A stretch of 64,000 nucleotides of DNA from assembly GCF_001625305.1 (NCBI RefSeq), contig NW_017802680.1, forward strand, positions 72,204-136,203, given 5' to 3'. The notes beneath the pieces are model-generated. The model did not search any database and had not been told where the DNA came from. It worked only from the letters and a program-made list of their open reading frames with translations. This document shows positions 1 through 10,733 of the stretch, one piece after another. The translations under genes and the position numbers were made by a program. This stretch comes from Branchiostoma belcheri (lineage: Eukaryota > Chordata > Leptocardii > Amphioxiformes > Branchiostomatidae). Every line of letters begins with the position of its first letter. The stretch's first letter is position 1.

Positions 1-1674
1 GAACTCCAGTTATTCCAACCCAAACCCTGGCATTTGCCTGGCATCTACAACAACAATACTTTCACACTGGTGAGAAGGCACTGCGCTGTGGCCGTCACCT
101 AGCGGCGCCTGCTGTACTGCACTCTGTGCTGTCGCACACGGCGATGTTTTCATGTCGTCCTTCTTCAGCTACCGTAATAGAATTCCACGGCTTTCAGTAC
201 TGCTACATTAGTACCGTCCGTGGTACTGAACCCCTGACTGTAGAACGGTGCGTCTGTCCTTGGTACTGAACCCCTGACTGTAGGAACACAGCTGAAGGTA
301 CCGAACGGTGCGTCTGTCCTTGGTACTGACTGTAGAACACAGCTGAAGGTACCGAACGGTGCGCCTGTCCTTGGTACTGACTGTAGAACACAGCTGAAGG
401 TACCGAACGGCGCGCCTGTCCTTGGTACTGACTGTAGAACACAGCTGAAGGTACCGAACGGTGCGTCTGTCCTTGGTACTGACTGTAGAACACAGCTGAA
501 GGTACCTGACGGTGCGTCTGTCCTTGGTACTGAACCCCTGACTGTAGAACACAGCTGAAGTAATTTGCCTGCTTGTATGTATGTAAACTCAAACAAGCGA
601 CCTTGATGAATGTTTTACCAATGCCATCGCGGAGGCATTATTCCCATGGCTAGACAAGCATATTGATGTTAGTCTGAGGTAATATCAGATATCTGACTAT
701 CTTTGATGTACGAGCGAGGACGGGGGAGTTTTATTTGAAGCCGTATCGCCTCTGGATGAAACAACCCACATGTGACATCCACATCAAACTGTTAAAAACG
801 CGTGTTCTGCGTAACGGTATCCAGCATGATGGCTTACCTTTCAAGTCGCGTGTTTATGGCAGCTCAGTAAGGCTGTTATCGGCGTGTTTCGCGTATGGAG
901 AGCGGAGGTTTGTGCATGTAAAGCCCCCCCCCTCCGCGCGCCGTTCTATCGGGCCCGGGAACCTTTCTCAATAATGGATGTCACGCCGTTACTCCGGGCG
1001 GTCAATGCCGTCTGGCACCGAGCCGATTTGCAGCTGGCAAAAATGTTTCCCCATTTTTCAACCGTCGCCCACTATTTTTGTAGATAACAATCGCGACTTT
1101 AGAATGATGCAGTCCACCGGAAAACCGGAGGCACTAAGAATGAGTATTTTCACAGTCGTTTGTTAGCTCTAGCAGAAACGGAGGAGATGGATCTTGCATG
1201 ATTCAGAGCTCCAGGAAGAGATGAAGCTGAAGTATTAAATCTGTTGTTTGTTTTTCTTGTTAGGAGTGAGTGAGGAGGGTGCAGTACGACACGGCCCGCT
1301 AGGCTTCGGTCGGATCGATACCGAACTAATATGTCATCCCTCCCGGCGGTGAGGATTGGGCACTGCGCGGGAAGTCTCACGTAAACGGAGCCTCTCTACA
1401 CGCTCCGAACGGCAGCCGGGGGAGAAACGCACACGTCTAGTCTGGTTACCGTCTTTAATACATGAAAGCGATGTGTGCAGAAACCACACACGTCTGTACC
1501 AGCCCGGGCCAATTGCCTGCCGACTTGAGCGGCTGATTGGGAATAGCGGTGATGGAGTTTGCGCGTAATTGTGGCTGGTGCCGAAGGCTGAACAATCCGC
1601 GCGGCCATCTGTTCCTGTGTGTGCCGCCTCAGTAATGGTCGCACCCGGAGCGCGGCCCAGCAGCGCGCCGACTG
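1..1674. other. GC-rich 5' flank of the first candidate start exon
   Basis: Apart from the minisatellite at 208-560 I see no gene here. Positions 880-1670 are clearly richer in G+C and CpG than the later introns, as expected near a chordate promoter, but I find no convincing TATA box or initiator. Short open frames exist on both strands, but they overlap each other and look like chance. An in-frame TAA at 1633-1635 closes the frame ahead of the ATG at 1675. Confidence 0.4.
208..560. repeat. 51-bp minisatellite, about 6-7 units
   Basis: The unit is about 51 bp: a block reading GTCTGTCCTTGGTACTGA, then CTGTAGAACACAGCTGAAGG and TACCGAAC. Some units carry a 7-bp insertion after TACTGA. All reading frames stay open because the unit length is a multiple of three, so the peptides predicted here are repeat artefacts. 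Each unit contains a sequence one base away from the RE1/NRSE consensus (reverse strand). Confidence 0.85.
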
Positions 1675-1858
1675 ATGCAGGGGACTAGCCAGGAGGGCCC
1701 CTCGGCAAGCTCACCGGGCGCTGGCAGGGTGAAGCGGCGGCTGGGGAACGCGCGGTTCTGCCGCCGGCTGCTGCTGAGCGGCACGGTGGGACCCTGCTGC
1801 GTGCCGACGGGCATGGAGAGGGACATGAGCTCGCACCTGGTGCATCAGGACTCCGAAG
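1675..1858 (+). CDS. MCTP: MCTP-like gene, candidate first coding exon 1a
   Basis: Open frame of 61 codons plus one base, closed upstream by an in-frame TAA (1633-1635) and ending at a strong donor (AAG|GTGAGT). It ends in phase 1, exactly what the exon at 11316 needs. The peptide is rich in R, G, S and P, with a second in-frame ATG at 1813; its tail VHQDSEG resembles the DSELG tail of the other first exon. No domain is present; vertebrate MCTP1 likewise has a long, poorly conserved basic N-terminus before its first C2 domain. The Kozak context of the first ATG is weak (C at -3). It could be the first exon of an unrelated transcript; donor, phase and composition are the only support. Confidence 0.45.
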
Positions 1859-1997
1859 GTGAGTACAGCAGCCGATAACCAGCCGACCGGACGTTTTTCA
1901 CTGCTTTATTCACAGCTATCGACCCCCGCGCCTCGGAGGCCAGTAGCCTGGGTGCCAGACTTTCAGGTTACTCCAGGACTACACAGACGATCACAGG

Positions 1998-2145
1998 CCA
2001 GCTCCTCTGCTCTAGATCCTGCAAAGTCCAGCTCCTCTGCTCTAGATCCTGCAAAGTCCAGCTCCTCTGCTCTAGATCCTACAAAGTCCAGCCCCTCGGC
2101 TCTAGATCCTACAAAGACCAGCTCCTCAGCTCCAGGACCAACGTG
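1998..2145. repeat. 30-bp minisatellite, 5 units
   Basis: Five units beginning CCAGCTCCTCTGCTCTAGAT at 1998, 2028, 2058, 2088 and 2118, with the last degenerate. It lies 140 bp downstream of the exon 1a donor. The frame through it is open only because the unit is 30 bp. Confidence 0.9.
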
Positions 2146-2419
2146 CTTGCAAGGAAATTATACCACAGCCCCCTCAGTCATACCCTGCACCTTGCACGCT
2201 GGCTAACTCGGGGCCCGGCGTGCTGTGGGTACATGGTCTGGCCTCCAGGCTAGGAGGACAGGGGTTTTACCTACTTACAGCTTTGTAGCCTTCTAGCCTC
2301 TCAGCAATAGTATAACTCAGCCCCCGCACACGCATGTGTAAGTGTAAGAGTAAGACCACCCTGGGATATACCACCCCAGCCCCCATGGCAGTTGGTGGAA
2401 TTGAGAAAAGTAAACATTT

Positions 2420-2715
2420 AGTGTAACAAGAAATCAACGTTTGTATTCTTAAACTCAGTAACTTTCTGTTAACATTTGTCCTACCTCTGTACCCAAAAAA
2501 CCCCACCCCACCCCCAAAGTTTGCGCTTAACAATAGCCCCGTGTTAGTTGGAAAGGAGAGGACGATAGATTGTGTGTAACAATGAATCAGCGTTTGTATT
2601 TTTAAATAGAAACGTTGATTCGTTTAAAAAAAAACATAGTAACTTTGTTAGTAACTTTGCCCTACCTCTGTACCCCGTTAAGGTTTGCCCTTCTTACTAG
2701 CCCCGTGTTAGTTGG
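2420..2715. repeat. Diverged tandem duplication, about 150-160 bp x 2
   Basis: Two copies share GTGTAACAA, GTTTGTATT, the segment CCTACCTCTGTACCC and, at their right ends, TAGCCCCGTGTTAGTTGG (2536 and 2699). The copies differ by indels and poly-A/poly-C changes. Confidence 0.7.
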
Positions 2716-2819
2716 GCAGCCTCGCAGTTGGCCGCATCGTCGGCCTATCGAATAAACACATGAAGATGAATCAGTCGCTACCCTCTCCTCCGGCGGGCGC
2801 CAGCTTGTGGTCATTAGCG

Positions 2820-3650
2820 CGCTCCCATTCCGGCCTCTGTGCTCTCCCGGACAAAAGACCTCATCATCGTACGGCCGTAAGTCATCTGCACAATGTCGGC
2901 ATCCGGGTGGGTAGCCTCGCACCCAGACATCCGGCGCGCGGCAGCTAGGGATCATTAGCGCGCTCCCATTCCGGCCCTCTGCGCGCTCAAGCCGGCCCGG
3001 GGCGGACAAAAGACCTCATCATCGTACAGCCGTAAGTCATCTGCACAATATTGGTAGCCTCTCACCCAGACATCCGGGGAGCTAGGCCGTGCTGTAACCT
3101 CGCACCCAGACATCCGGGCAGTCGGTTCATGCGGGTAGCCTCGCACCCAGACATCCGGGGAGCCAGGCCGGGCGGGTAGCCTCGCACCCAGACATCCCCG
3201 GTGCGGGTGGGCAAAAGACCTCATCATCGACCGGCCGTAAGTCATCTGCACAATATTGGCATCCGGGTGGGTAGCCTCGCACCCAGACATCCGGGGAGCC
3301 AGGCCAGGTGGGTAGCCTCGCGCCCAGACATCCCGGCCCGGGTCGACAAAAGACCTCATCATCTTCCTGCTATAAGTCAACTGCACAGTATTGGCATTCG
3401 GGCGGGTAGCCTCGCACCCGGACATCCGGGGATCCTGGCCTGTTGGCCTCGCCCCCAGACATCTACGGCCAGGGCGGACAAAAGACCTCATCATCGTACA
3501 GCTATAAGTCATCTGCACAATATTGGCATCCGGGAGGGTAGCCTCGCACCCAGACATCCACTGAGCCAGCCGTGCTGTCGCCTCGCACCCAGACATCCGG
3601 TGGGCGAGCCGTGCTGTAGCCTCGCACCCAGACATCAAGGGAGATTGGGT
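2820..3650. repeat. Higher-order satellite with two nested units
   Basis: A short unit of about 37-40 bp containing CCTCGCACCCAGACATCC recurs more than ten times. It alternates with a longer block that starts ACAAAAGACCTCATCATC and contains TAAGTCATCTGCACAATATT, seen near 2850, 3005, 3210, 3345 and 3480. Long open frames on both strands (for example 2955-3638 minus, with a repeated MSGCEAT peptide) are by-products of the repeat. Confidence 0.85.
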
Positions 3651-4069
3651 TTTCCCGCCTGAGATGACCGGCCTGATCTCGGGGATGAGTTTTTACCATT
3701 ACAGGCGTCTTTTATACAATTTGGGGCGGTGAAACAAACATTCTCTGATTCTGCTTGGTTTGGTATAGGCACAAATTTCTTCAATTTTTCTTCACCGTTT
3801 CATACTCGAAAGTTTCAAATAGCCCCAGAACGAGGAGTCCCTTTATTTCTGGTACCACCAATAAATAGCTAGAAGCAGCAGATGGCACGGAACAAGCAAC
3901 CGTTTTCCGTCATTGACATTGTATTTTTGTCTCACAAATGGAATAGGATTAATTCAACTTACTTCATTAAAGAATGAGCGCAAAATCGAGTTTGAAACTC
4001 CAGTTTCACTGGCCTGAAATCGCCTTGGTGCTTTCAATGTCGCCTCTGCTAGTCTTTTCGGCAAACTGT

Positions 4070-4175
4070 ACTCTCCAGCCGACCAACTCCCCCGGCATGG
4101 TATCTCTATTTGGCCAGTTTCTACTCTTTCCACAGTCGCCTAGCTCCCGAGGCCTGGTAGAGGCTACCTTCAATG
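4070..4175. mobile_element. Partial copy of the GGCTTCGGGAGGCGG hairpin MITE
   Basis: Right-half fragment sharing CTCTATTTGGCCAGTTTCTACTCTTTCC and a degraded CTCCCGAGGCCTGGTAGAGGCTA end with the fuller copies at 4403-4625 and 6818-6952. Confidence 0.55.
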
Positions 4176-4402
4176 ACCGACCAACACAAAACCCTTCTTG
4201 CGTACCTCCGGGGAGTCGCGGAAGCGTGCCGCTAATCGCGCCTGTTGTTAATTGGGATCACGGCACCGTAGGTAAGACTGTTGCCGTTTTGAATTGACAA
4301 AGTAATAAAGAGGACGAGAGGCACTCCATCAACATCTTTTGTTTCACAATCACAGCGTGATCGATTTTCCCGCGCCCGGCACAATGAGAAGGGGCGATTA
4401 TT

Positions 4403-4625
4403 TAGCCTCTACCAGGCTTCGGGAGGCGGCAGGAAAAAGTAGAACTAGCAAACCGGGAGGAGTTGGTCCGCTAGAGAGTACAGAAATCAGTTCTCTAGAG
4501 AGTACAATTTGCCGCACCCGAACTGTACTGCCCAGCGGACCAAATTCTCTGGCATAATATCTCTCTCTATTTGGCTAATTTCTGCCGCGAAGTTCCAGCC
4601 GCCTCCCGAAGCCTGGCAGAGGCTA
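4403..4625. mobile_element. Hairpin MITE, TIR TAGCCTCT...CCAGGCTTCGGGAGGCGG
   Basis: The arms at 4403-4435 and 4593-4625 are inverted copies of each other, with one short mismatch. The 9 bases outside each arm (GCGATTATT and GCGAGGATT) agree at 7 of 9 positions, which would suit a decayed 9-bp target duplication of Mutator type; this is weak. There is no coding capacity. Confidence 0.65.
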
Positions 4626-5189
4626 GCGAGGATTAGCGCCGAAACAGGACGTTATGATATAATGGGTATCGCCAAGGACATCATTGTGATATACATGACG
4701 ATGTATACTGTAATGTCTGTATCCGTATCCGTCCTTATCCAGGGTCCACCGGTGAAACCTCCAGCAAACATTTCCCGGCTGTGATGCCATCTCTCCCCAA
4801 CCCCCCTGTCACCGCGCTGTGATACCATCTCTAAAGCTGTCCCAAACACCACTGGCACACACCACTGATACAGATACAGATTCTGGATACGTGCGGAACA
4901 TCCAATGGCTCTGCATAAAACTTGGTTCTAGATAAAGTAGGGTTCTGGTCTTCTGGATACTTGAACAGGCCTGCTGCATGAATGTCCAACCTCCATTCTT
5001 AGGCTAAGTTTCTCGGTGGCCAGCATTCCCCGCCTGTCGTGTGTGAACTAGCCGCATGAGGGCGCTGCGCAAGGCCCGACAGAGATGAAATACAGCCGCG
5101 AATGATCGCGTAACCGCGGCCACTCAGGAGTCCAATAAGGGTCTGATAAGATAAGGGCGGTTATCAGGCCGGGGGCAATTGTTTTCCGA

Positions 5190-5790
5190 TCGGAGCTGAG
5201 AGCGTAACAGTGTCCCTGGAGAGATCAGTCACTGGGAGTCCCGGGGTGGGAGGGTCGCTTGGGGTAAATCTGAAGGGACACGGGTTCAACCGTAGGTAGG
5301 AGGGGGTCTACTGAGGGTCTGGGGTTAAAGCGTAAAGGCTGAGAGCTGAGAGCGTAACAGTAGTCTCTACCAGACTAACTACGCTGGCTATACTATATAT
5401 AGGAGAAAATTTGCCATGGTAGTTTGGCCGCCTTGGGGTTTGACTGGAGGGAAAGAAACAACCTTCCGCGGCCGGACTCCCCTGGTCAATTTTACATCTC
5501 TTTTTTGCCGAATTCTGCGATCCGTATTCCCGTAGAAAGGCCTGGTGGAGGCTAGCGTAATTGTCCCGAGAGAGATCAGTGGGAGGGTCAGTGTGGGTAA
5601 ATCTGAAGGGACACGGGGTGGGGCTTGTGTAAACAACAATCTTTATTGACATAACAAAAGTACAGCAACTTTCGTAAGATCTGCTACAACTAAACATACA
5701 AACAAGTCTAAAGTGGATACAAAAGAAGTAACCTACATGTAAGTACACATATATGATTAAATCAACAGGTTGAGTTTGAAATATCACTTG
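5190..5790. other. Short duplicated segments and a reverse-orientation retroelement tail
   Basis: GAGCTGAGAGCGTAACAGT occurs at about 5193 and 5344, and GGTAAATCTGAAGGGACACG at about 5262 and 5595, so the stretch is built of partial duplications. From 5630 the sequence CAACAATCTTTATTGACATA, followed by A/T-rich sequence, looks like the 3' tail of a retroelement read backwards. No gene is supported. Confidence 0.4.
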
Positions 5791-6739
5791 TACTACGAGT
5801 GATACTTCACTAGTAGTGAAGTTTTGGGTAAATCTTAGACCCTACGGTGCAGTATCCATTGGCCAGAGGAGTGTCCATTAGCCATCGAAGATCTGCTCAA
5901 CTGGATAGATTTGACATCCTTGTCTAACCCTTCATGGACGTATTTGATGGAAAAACTGAAAAACATGTGATAACGTGTGACTACAGTGGAAGATATTGTG
6001 AATTGTTTTGGAAATGATATGTAAAATCGCATAGATAATCAATGGCCATGATTGCGCAAACAACTAAAAGTTGTCCAAAAAGTGGGTTCCCAGTTGGACT
6101 GGTACTGCACTTCCCAGAAGTCGACGGGGTCACTTCTTAAGGCCCGGGGGGAATGGCACACATCAAGATACAAAATGGTGGCATTATATATTATACAGCG
6201 TCCAGGATCCCCGTCTCCAGTCACATTTCTGCAAATTCTCCCTTTCACATGATCTGTCGGTAACACCATTTCTATCATTTATTTGTATCCACTTGCAGAA
6301 GGCCTTACAAAAGCCGGCGGCCTCTTTACGTTCATGACCATCTTGTCAGTTACAACTCGAAAAAAAAAAAACGACCTCGCAGAATTTTGATTGAAAAGCT
6401 TGTTCTAAACTTTGCAAACAAAGTGTCGTTTAGGGTCGGCGATAGTAAACCTTGATGCAGGGGAAGATAGGAACAAGGCTGACGGCGTCGGCCGAAAGTT
6501 TAGGTAAGTCCCAGTTTACTCCGTGTGGGCAAGAACGTTTAGAATTTTTGTCACAACAATGGAATTAGACTTCTCGTGTGTGACACACATAATGATAGTT
6601 TGCAATTCGTAGCTTAGCGGTTTTTTTAATTCCAACATTTCATGACCAAACATGGCGACGGCACACTCAAGTTATGTCAACTTATTCGTCAGCTAGTTTA
6701 TAAAAGGGCCTATTCATCTGAAGATGGAAAAAATCACAA

Positions 6740-7420
6740 CCACCTGGTTCTTGACTAGTACTCGTGGCTGAACTCGCCATGCGATACCGGGCAGGCAAGG
6801 CCGAATGGTCAGGCCGTCCAGGCTTCGGGAGGCGGCTGGAAAGAGTAGAAATCGACCCGTGGCCAACTGTACTTTCTAGGGACTAACTCCTCTGGCATGT
6901 TATCTCTCTATTTGGCCGATTTCTACTCTTTCCAGCCGCCTCCCGAAGCCTGGTATAGGCTAGCCGTGTCCTACTGAAAGGAGGCCGCACAACACCTGAG
7001 GGATCGACCCAGTAACGTTATTTGCAGTAATGTAGCCTGGGTGCTTTACCCCAACTGTAACTGTGTAAGGGAGTTGTCCAGGGGAGCACCTCCCTCATAA
7101 CCACCTGTTTCTTGCCTGCTTGTGACTAAAGCTGAACGCCCTACAGAACTCGCCATGCGATACCAAACAAACAATGGTGAAATGGCCAGGCCGCTGTGAC
7201 CTACATGAAGGAGGTTTTCCAACACCTGTGGAGCCATTAGTAACGTTATACATATGTATCAATCATAACCAGCCTGTGCGCTTTACCCCAACTCTAACGG
7301 AGTTATCCAGGGGAGTACCTTCATCATAACCACCTGTTTCTTGCCTGCTTCTGGCTGAACGCCCTACAGGACTCGCCATGCGATACCGGGCAAACAATGG
7401 CCAGGCCGGCGTGACCCACC
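6740..7420. repeat. Interrupted direct repeat, about 3 units
   Basis: Three copies of the block ACTCGCCATGCGATACC followed by CAATGG and CAGGCC start near 6772, 7147 and 7373. Each is preceded by ATAACCACCTGTTTCTTGCC or a variant. Units 2 and 3 also share GCTTTACCCCAACT and the GGAGTTGTCCAGGGGAG / GGAGTTATCCAGGGGAG pair. The first unit is split by the hairpin MITE at 6818-6952. Confidence 0.7.
6818..6952. mobile_element. Hairpin MITE of the GGCTTCGGGAGGCGG family
   Basis: Near-perfect inverted arms of about 37 bp (6818-6855 and 6916-6952) flank a loop of about 60 bp. It has the same arms and inner sequence as the copy at 4403-4625. No target duplication is recognisable. Confidence 0.75.
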
Positions 7421-7485
7421 GGACGGACTCACACAGCCGCTCCCCACGGCAAATATGTGTTCTGGCTTCTTTTGTGTGTCCTTTA

Positions 7486-7575
7486 CAATCTCCAAGCAGA
7501 TCGTATGGTGGCTACAAGACAGTATCAAATTGGCAGGATTGTTGCCGGTTACCAACTCGGCAAGACGGTATCCAA
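7486..7575. mobile_element. Partial copy of the CTCCAAGCAGATC foldback family
   Basis: It shares AATCTCCAAGCAGATC, GGTGGCTACAAGACAGTATC and ATTGGCA with the complete element at 8457-8593 but lacks its second arm. It is also the closest uninterrupted relative of the sequence that flanks the LINE at 9238-10132. Confidence 0.6.
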
Positions 7576-8456
7576 TGTGCGCTTATCCCCTGACTACGCC
7601 CAACAAAAGACAGCCCATCCGCCTGGTCACAGTTTTTAGCAAACCCCGAAACGACACCTGTTGTATTAGGGTAGAGAATATTCTGGATTTTCTTTCCTCA
7701 AACATTACACGCCACCCATACACCCAACCATGTAAAGCATGTCAGTGATTCAAATTGTTTATATACAAACATAGCTAGCTGTATTTTGACAAGTGCCGTA
7801 TGCTTAGTCATGGATGTGCTATTTATAAGGCTTGATACAAAAAAAATTGCGTGAGGAAGCAAGGCAATCAGAGATGGCAGACTTCATTCCCTTACCCATA
7901 CAGCTTTGTGAACATTTCAGTGCTGCAGACAATACATACATACATGCATGTACATATATATGGCGCCGCTAAGGATTTACCATCGTATTGAGTCTACATT
8001 TGTATCGGGAATTTCAGCAGCCAATATTTCACTTCAGTTCCCGGGGCGACGTACAAAGAACGGCGACTTGTGACAGAAGTCTGTCATGTCACCAATTCAA
8101 TACAAAATCCCCTCTGAGACCATCTATAAAGGAGGCCTTGGCGGCTGTTATCTGAAAGAAGCTATTCCCATTGTGTTATTTTGCTGTGACGACCACACCC
8201 AAACATGACACAGACTGCTCACTGGGACATGTCATATTCAGCATCTGAATGCATTAGGCTATCCAGTCATGCTTTGATAAAGCAATAACTTGAAACCACA
8301 GGGAAACCTATGAAAATGGACTCAGACCTTCGAGCGTGGAGGAATACTAGTGACATAATTACATGTCTACCAACCCAAGACCACGGCCTCTGAAAACACG
8401 TGTAAACCTCCTCTGGCTTTACCTACCACACTGCTTCAGTTCAGCACACAAATGAC

Positions 8457-8593
8457 TAATCTCCAAGCAGATCTTTCGGTTGGGTGGCAAAAGACCGTAT
8501 CCATTGGCCATCCTGTATCCATTTCGGTGGCTAAAGGACACTCCTCTGGCCAATGGATACTGTCTTGCCACCAAAAGATCTGCTTGGAGATTA
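8457..8593. mobile_element. Complete foldback MITE with 9-bp target duplication
   Basis: A 137-bp element whose arms begin TAATCTCCAAGCAGATC and end in the reverse complement, with about 55 bp of imperfect pairing on each side. The 9 bases ACAAATGAC directly flank it on both sides (8448-8456 and 8594-8602). Nine-bp duplications are typical of Mutator-like elements; the superfamily is inferred from that alone. Related copies are at 7486, 9231, 13883 and a fragment at about 5850. Confidence 0.8.
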
Positions 8594-9237
8594 ACAAATG
8601 ACTACTGTTGATATGCTATTGATTGCAACAATGTCGATGTTTTTGCTACCGGGTAAATGCGACCACTTTAACGTTCCACAATTGCCATCGAATCTAGATC
8701 GAAAAAGAAATGTCTGTAAAAACTGCAACATCATCATCAAAAACACCATCATCAAAAACAAAATCCTCAAAAATACCTACCCTCCATCCGTAGCAGGCTT
8801 ATAGAACTGGGGGTTTGGTGGTCTTCAGCTGTTTTCTGATTAGCCCAGTTAAAAAAACGGGGTTAATTCAACCAGGCCGGCTATGTTGTCTATATGCAAT
8901 CAGAAAATAGCACATATAAAAGCTCCCAAAGACCCTAAAGATCCCCAAACCCCCAGTTTTTGGAAAGGTATGGAGGCTAAAAAACACCACCATTAAAAAC
9001 ATCATCACCATCGGCCGCAGCGCATAAATTTGACCACGGGTTTCCCCCTGTAATGTCTGCAGACGCAAACCCCGTAAACACGTGAGTGCCGTGAACAGGA
9101 ATATCGGCATGAAGAGGCGGATGATGAACACGGTTCGGCCGCCCTGCCGGGGTTTTATAAACGTCCCGCAGGTCACATTACGGATAGACTCGTGACCTAG
9201 TCTGCACCAGACGCCGCCAGGGCTGCCGAATCTCCAA

Positions 9238-10132
9238 GCAGATCTTTGTAGATGTAGATGTAGATTCCTTCAGGCCAGGTAGGAATATCTTCCAGTTTGG
9301 GCCGCTCTTGGCTTCAGCCGACAGTCATCTCAGGTCGCATGGGATGATCCAGGGCTCTGTAGTTATATACTACTGGATGTAGTCTCTCATATGTTTATCA
9401 AATCTGGTTTTGAAACAGTTCACGCTGGGAGCTGTAATCACTTCCTCCGGTAGACTATTCCACCAGCATACTGTTCTTATGGTGAAAAAATAAAGTCTTG
9501 TGTTTGTTTTTGCTGGCATCCTGCTTAGTTTCAGCTGGTGCCCTCTTGTTCTTTTATCCGATACAGTAGGTATGGGGCATTTGGTATCATACAGGCCATG
9601 GGTGTATTTGTAGACATTAATCATATCGCCCCTCAGTCTTCTGTACACCAAAGTAGGAAGCTTTAGTGATCTGAGCCTGACTTCGTATGGAAGTTCATGT
9701 AAGCCCGGCACTCTTTTGGTCGCTCGCTTCTGTACTTTTTCAAGTTCTATAGCAAACTTCCAAGTATGCGGAGACCATTTAGGAGCTCCATACTCCAGAT
9801 GTGGGCGTATGATTGATTTGTAAAGTGTAAGAAACATTTCTTTATCCATGTACTCAAAGATTCTCCATGTTAGCCCAGTTATCTGATTTGCCTTTTTTAC
9901 AATGGACATGATGTGGTTGGCAAAACCCAAGTTTTTGTCTACTTTGATTCCTAGATCTTTTTCTTCTTCTGAGAAACTCAGAGGTATAGGATCTGGATTC
10001 CCAATTTCAGACATGTTGTAGGTGTATTCTGGGTGTCCATTTCCCACTCTTAGGACCATACACTTGTCTGGATGAAAATTTAACTGCCACTTAGTGGCCC
10101 ATTTCTGTAGACTGTTCAGGTCTTTGGTGGCT
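9238..10132 (-). mobile_element. 5'-truncated CR1-like LINE, reverse transcriptase C-terminus
   Basis: The minus strand encodes about 250 residues of a non-LTR reverse transcriptase running from a DLNSLQKWATKWQLNFHP stretch through KSIIRPHLEYGAPKW and RRLRGDM to the typical end VCWWNSLPEEV...SVNCFKTRFDKH. It starts just after the place where the catalytic F/YADD box would sit, so the catalytic centre and endonuclease are missing and the copy is dead on arrival. The frame from 10059 to 9370 is nevertheless intact, suggesting a fairly young insertion. The 3' end shows a short ATCTAC repeat (about 9246-9264), the kind of microsatellite tail these elements carry. It lies within a copy of the CTCCAAGCAGATC foldback family. 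The CR1/L2 clade placement is by motif only. Confidence 0.85.
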
Positions 10133-10299
10133 ACTAGACAGTATCGTTATCGAATTGGCAAGGCCAAGAAATCAGCGGGCGGAAAAAAAAAGATAACAAG
10201 TTACCGGTACAAAAAAGTAACCCCGATAAAAACGCATGAAAAGCTATGAACAATAATCCGAAGCCTAAAGCTCTGTTTGGAGAGTAAATTTGGCTAATT

Positions 10300-10625
10300 T
10301 CTGCCGAAGTGTCTGTGAGAGACTAGCTATTAAAGCTAATTCCGGCAGCCCTGGCAGTGTCTGTGTGAGACTAGCTACATGTAATTCCGGCAGCCCTGGC
10401 AGTGTCTGTGTGAGACTAGCTAATTCCGGCAGCCCTGGCAGTGTCTGTGAGAGACTAGCTAATGCAACCCTGGCAGTGTCTGTGAGAGACTAGGTAATGC
10501 TATTCCGGCAGCCCTGGCAGTGCCTGTGTGAGGCTAAATTCTGCGCTATTCCGGCATCCCCAGTGTCTGTGTCTGTGTGAGGCTAATTTCTGCGCTATTC
10601 CGGCATCCCCAGTGAGTGCCTGTTT
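10300..10625. repeat. About 39-bp minisatellite just upstream of exon 1b
   Basis: About eight units containing CAGTGTCTGTGTGAGACTAG and ATTCCGGCAGCCCTGG; the last units are degenerate (CCCCAGTGTCTGTG). The array stops about 60 bp before the ATG at 10685, so it would lie in the promoter or 5' UTR of that start exon. Confidence 0.85.
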
Positions 10626-10684
10626 GAGGCTATCCGCACCTTTGCGCACGCAGCTCGCGCAGGTGACGTCTGCCTGGGTAGAAG

Positions 10685-10733
10685 ATGTCTCGGCACGCGG
10701 GCCGGTCGGATGCGGACACCGACAGCGAACTCG
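10685..10733 (+). CDS. MCTP: MCTP-like gene, candidate first coding exon 1b
   Basis: Sixteen codons plus one base: MSRHAGRSDADTDSEL and then G split across the intron. The frame is closed by TAG at 10679-10681, only two codons ahead of the ATG, and by TGA at 10664 and 10625, so the start is well defined; -3 is A. The donor is CTCG|GTAAGT. It ends in phase 1 and joins the exon at 11316 to give ELG-ERCSV. The acidic D-T-D-S-E tail parallels the QDSEG tail of exon 1a, which suggests two alternative promoters for one gene. The exon is very short and would be missed by most gene finders. Confidence rests on the splice signals, the matching phase and the short, 582-bp intron to exon 2. Confidence 0.6.

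Larger units (their letters stand above)
1859..10684 (+). other. Intron after exon 1a / upstream region of exon 1b
   Basis: No host coding sequence recognised. It holds several tandem arrays (1998-2145, 2420-2715, 2820-3650, 6740-7420, 10300-10625), hairpin MITEs (4403-4625, 6818-6952, 8457-8593), a 5'-truncated LINE (9238-10132) and a T-rich LINE/SINE tail around 5630-5780 in reverse orientation. Stretches 3700-4070 and 7600-8450 show nothing structured. Confidence 0.5.

Noticed and set aside
2955-3638. 227-codon open frame (minus) with repeated MSGCEAT peptide
   Set aside because: It lies wholly inside a tandem satellite; the peptide periodicity follows the DNA repeat, several frames are open at once, and no splice or start context supports it.
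8868-9176. 102-codon hydrophobic open frame (minus)
   Set aside because: No recognisable motif, no splice or start support; composition expected from AT-rich antisense sequence.
9370-10059. 229-codon open frame considered as a host gene
   Set aside because: Sequence is the C-terminal part of a non-LTR reverse transcriptase; it starts mid-domain and has a retroelement tail.
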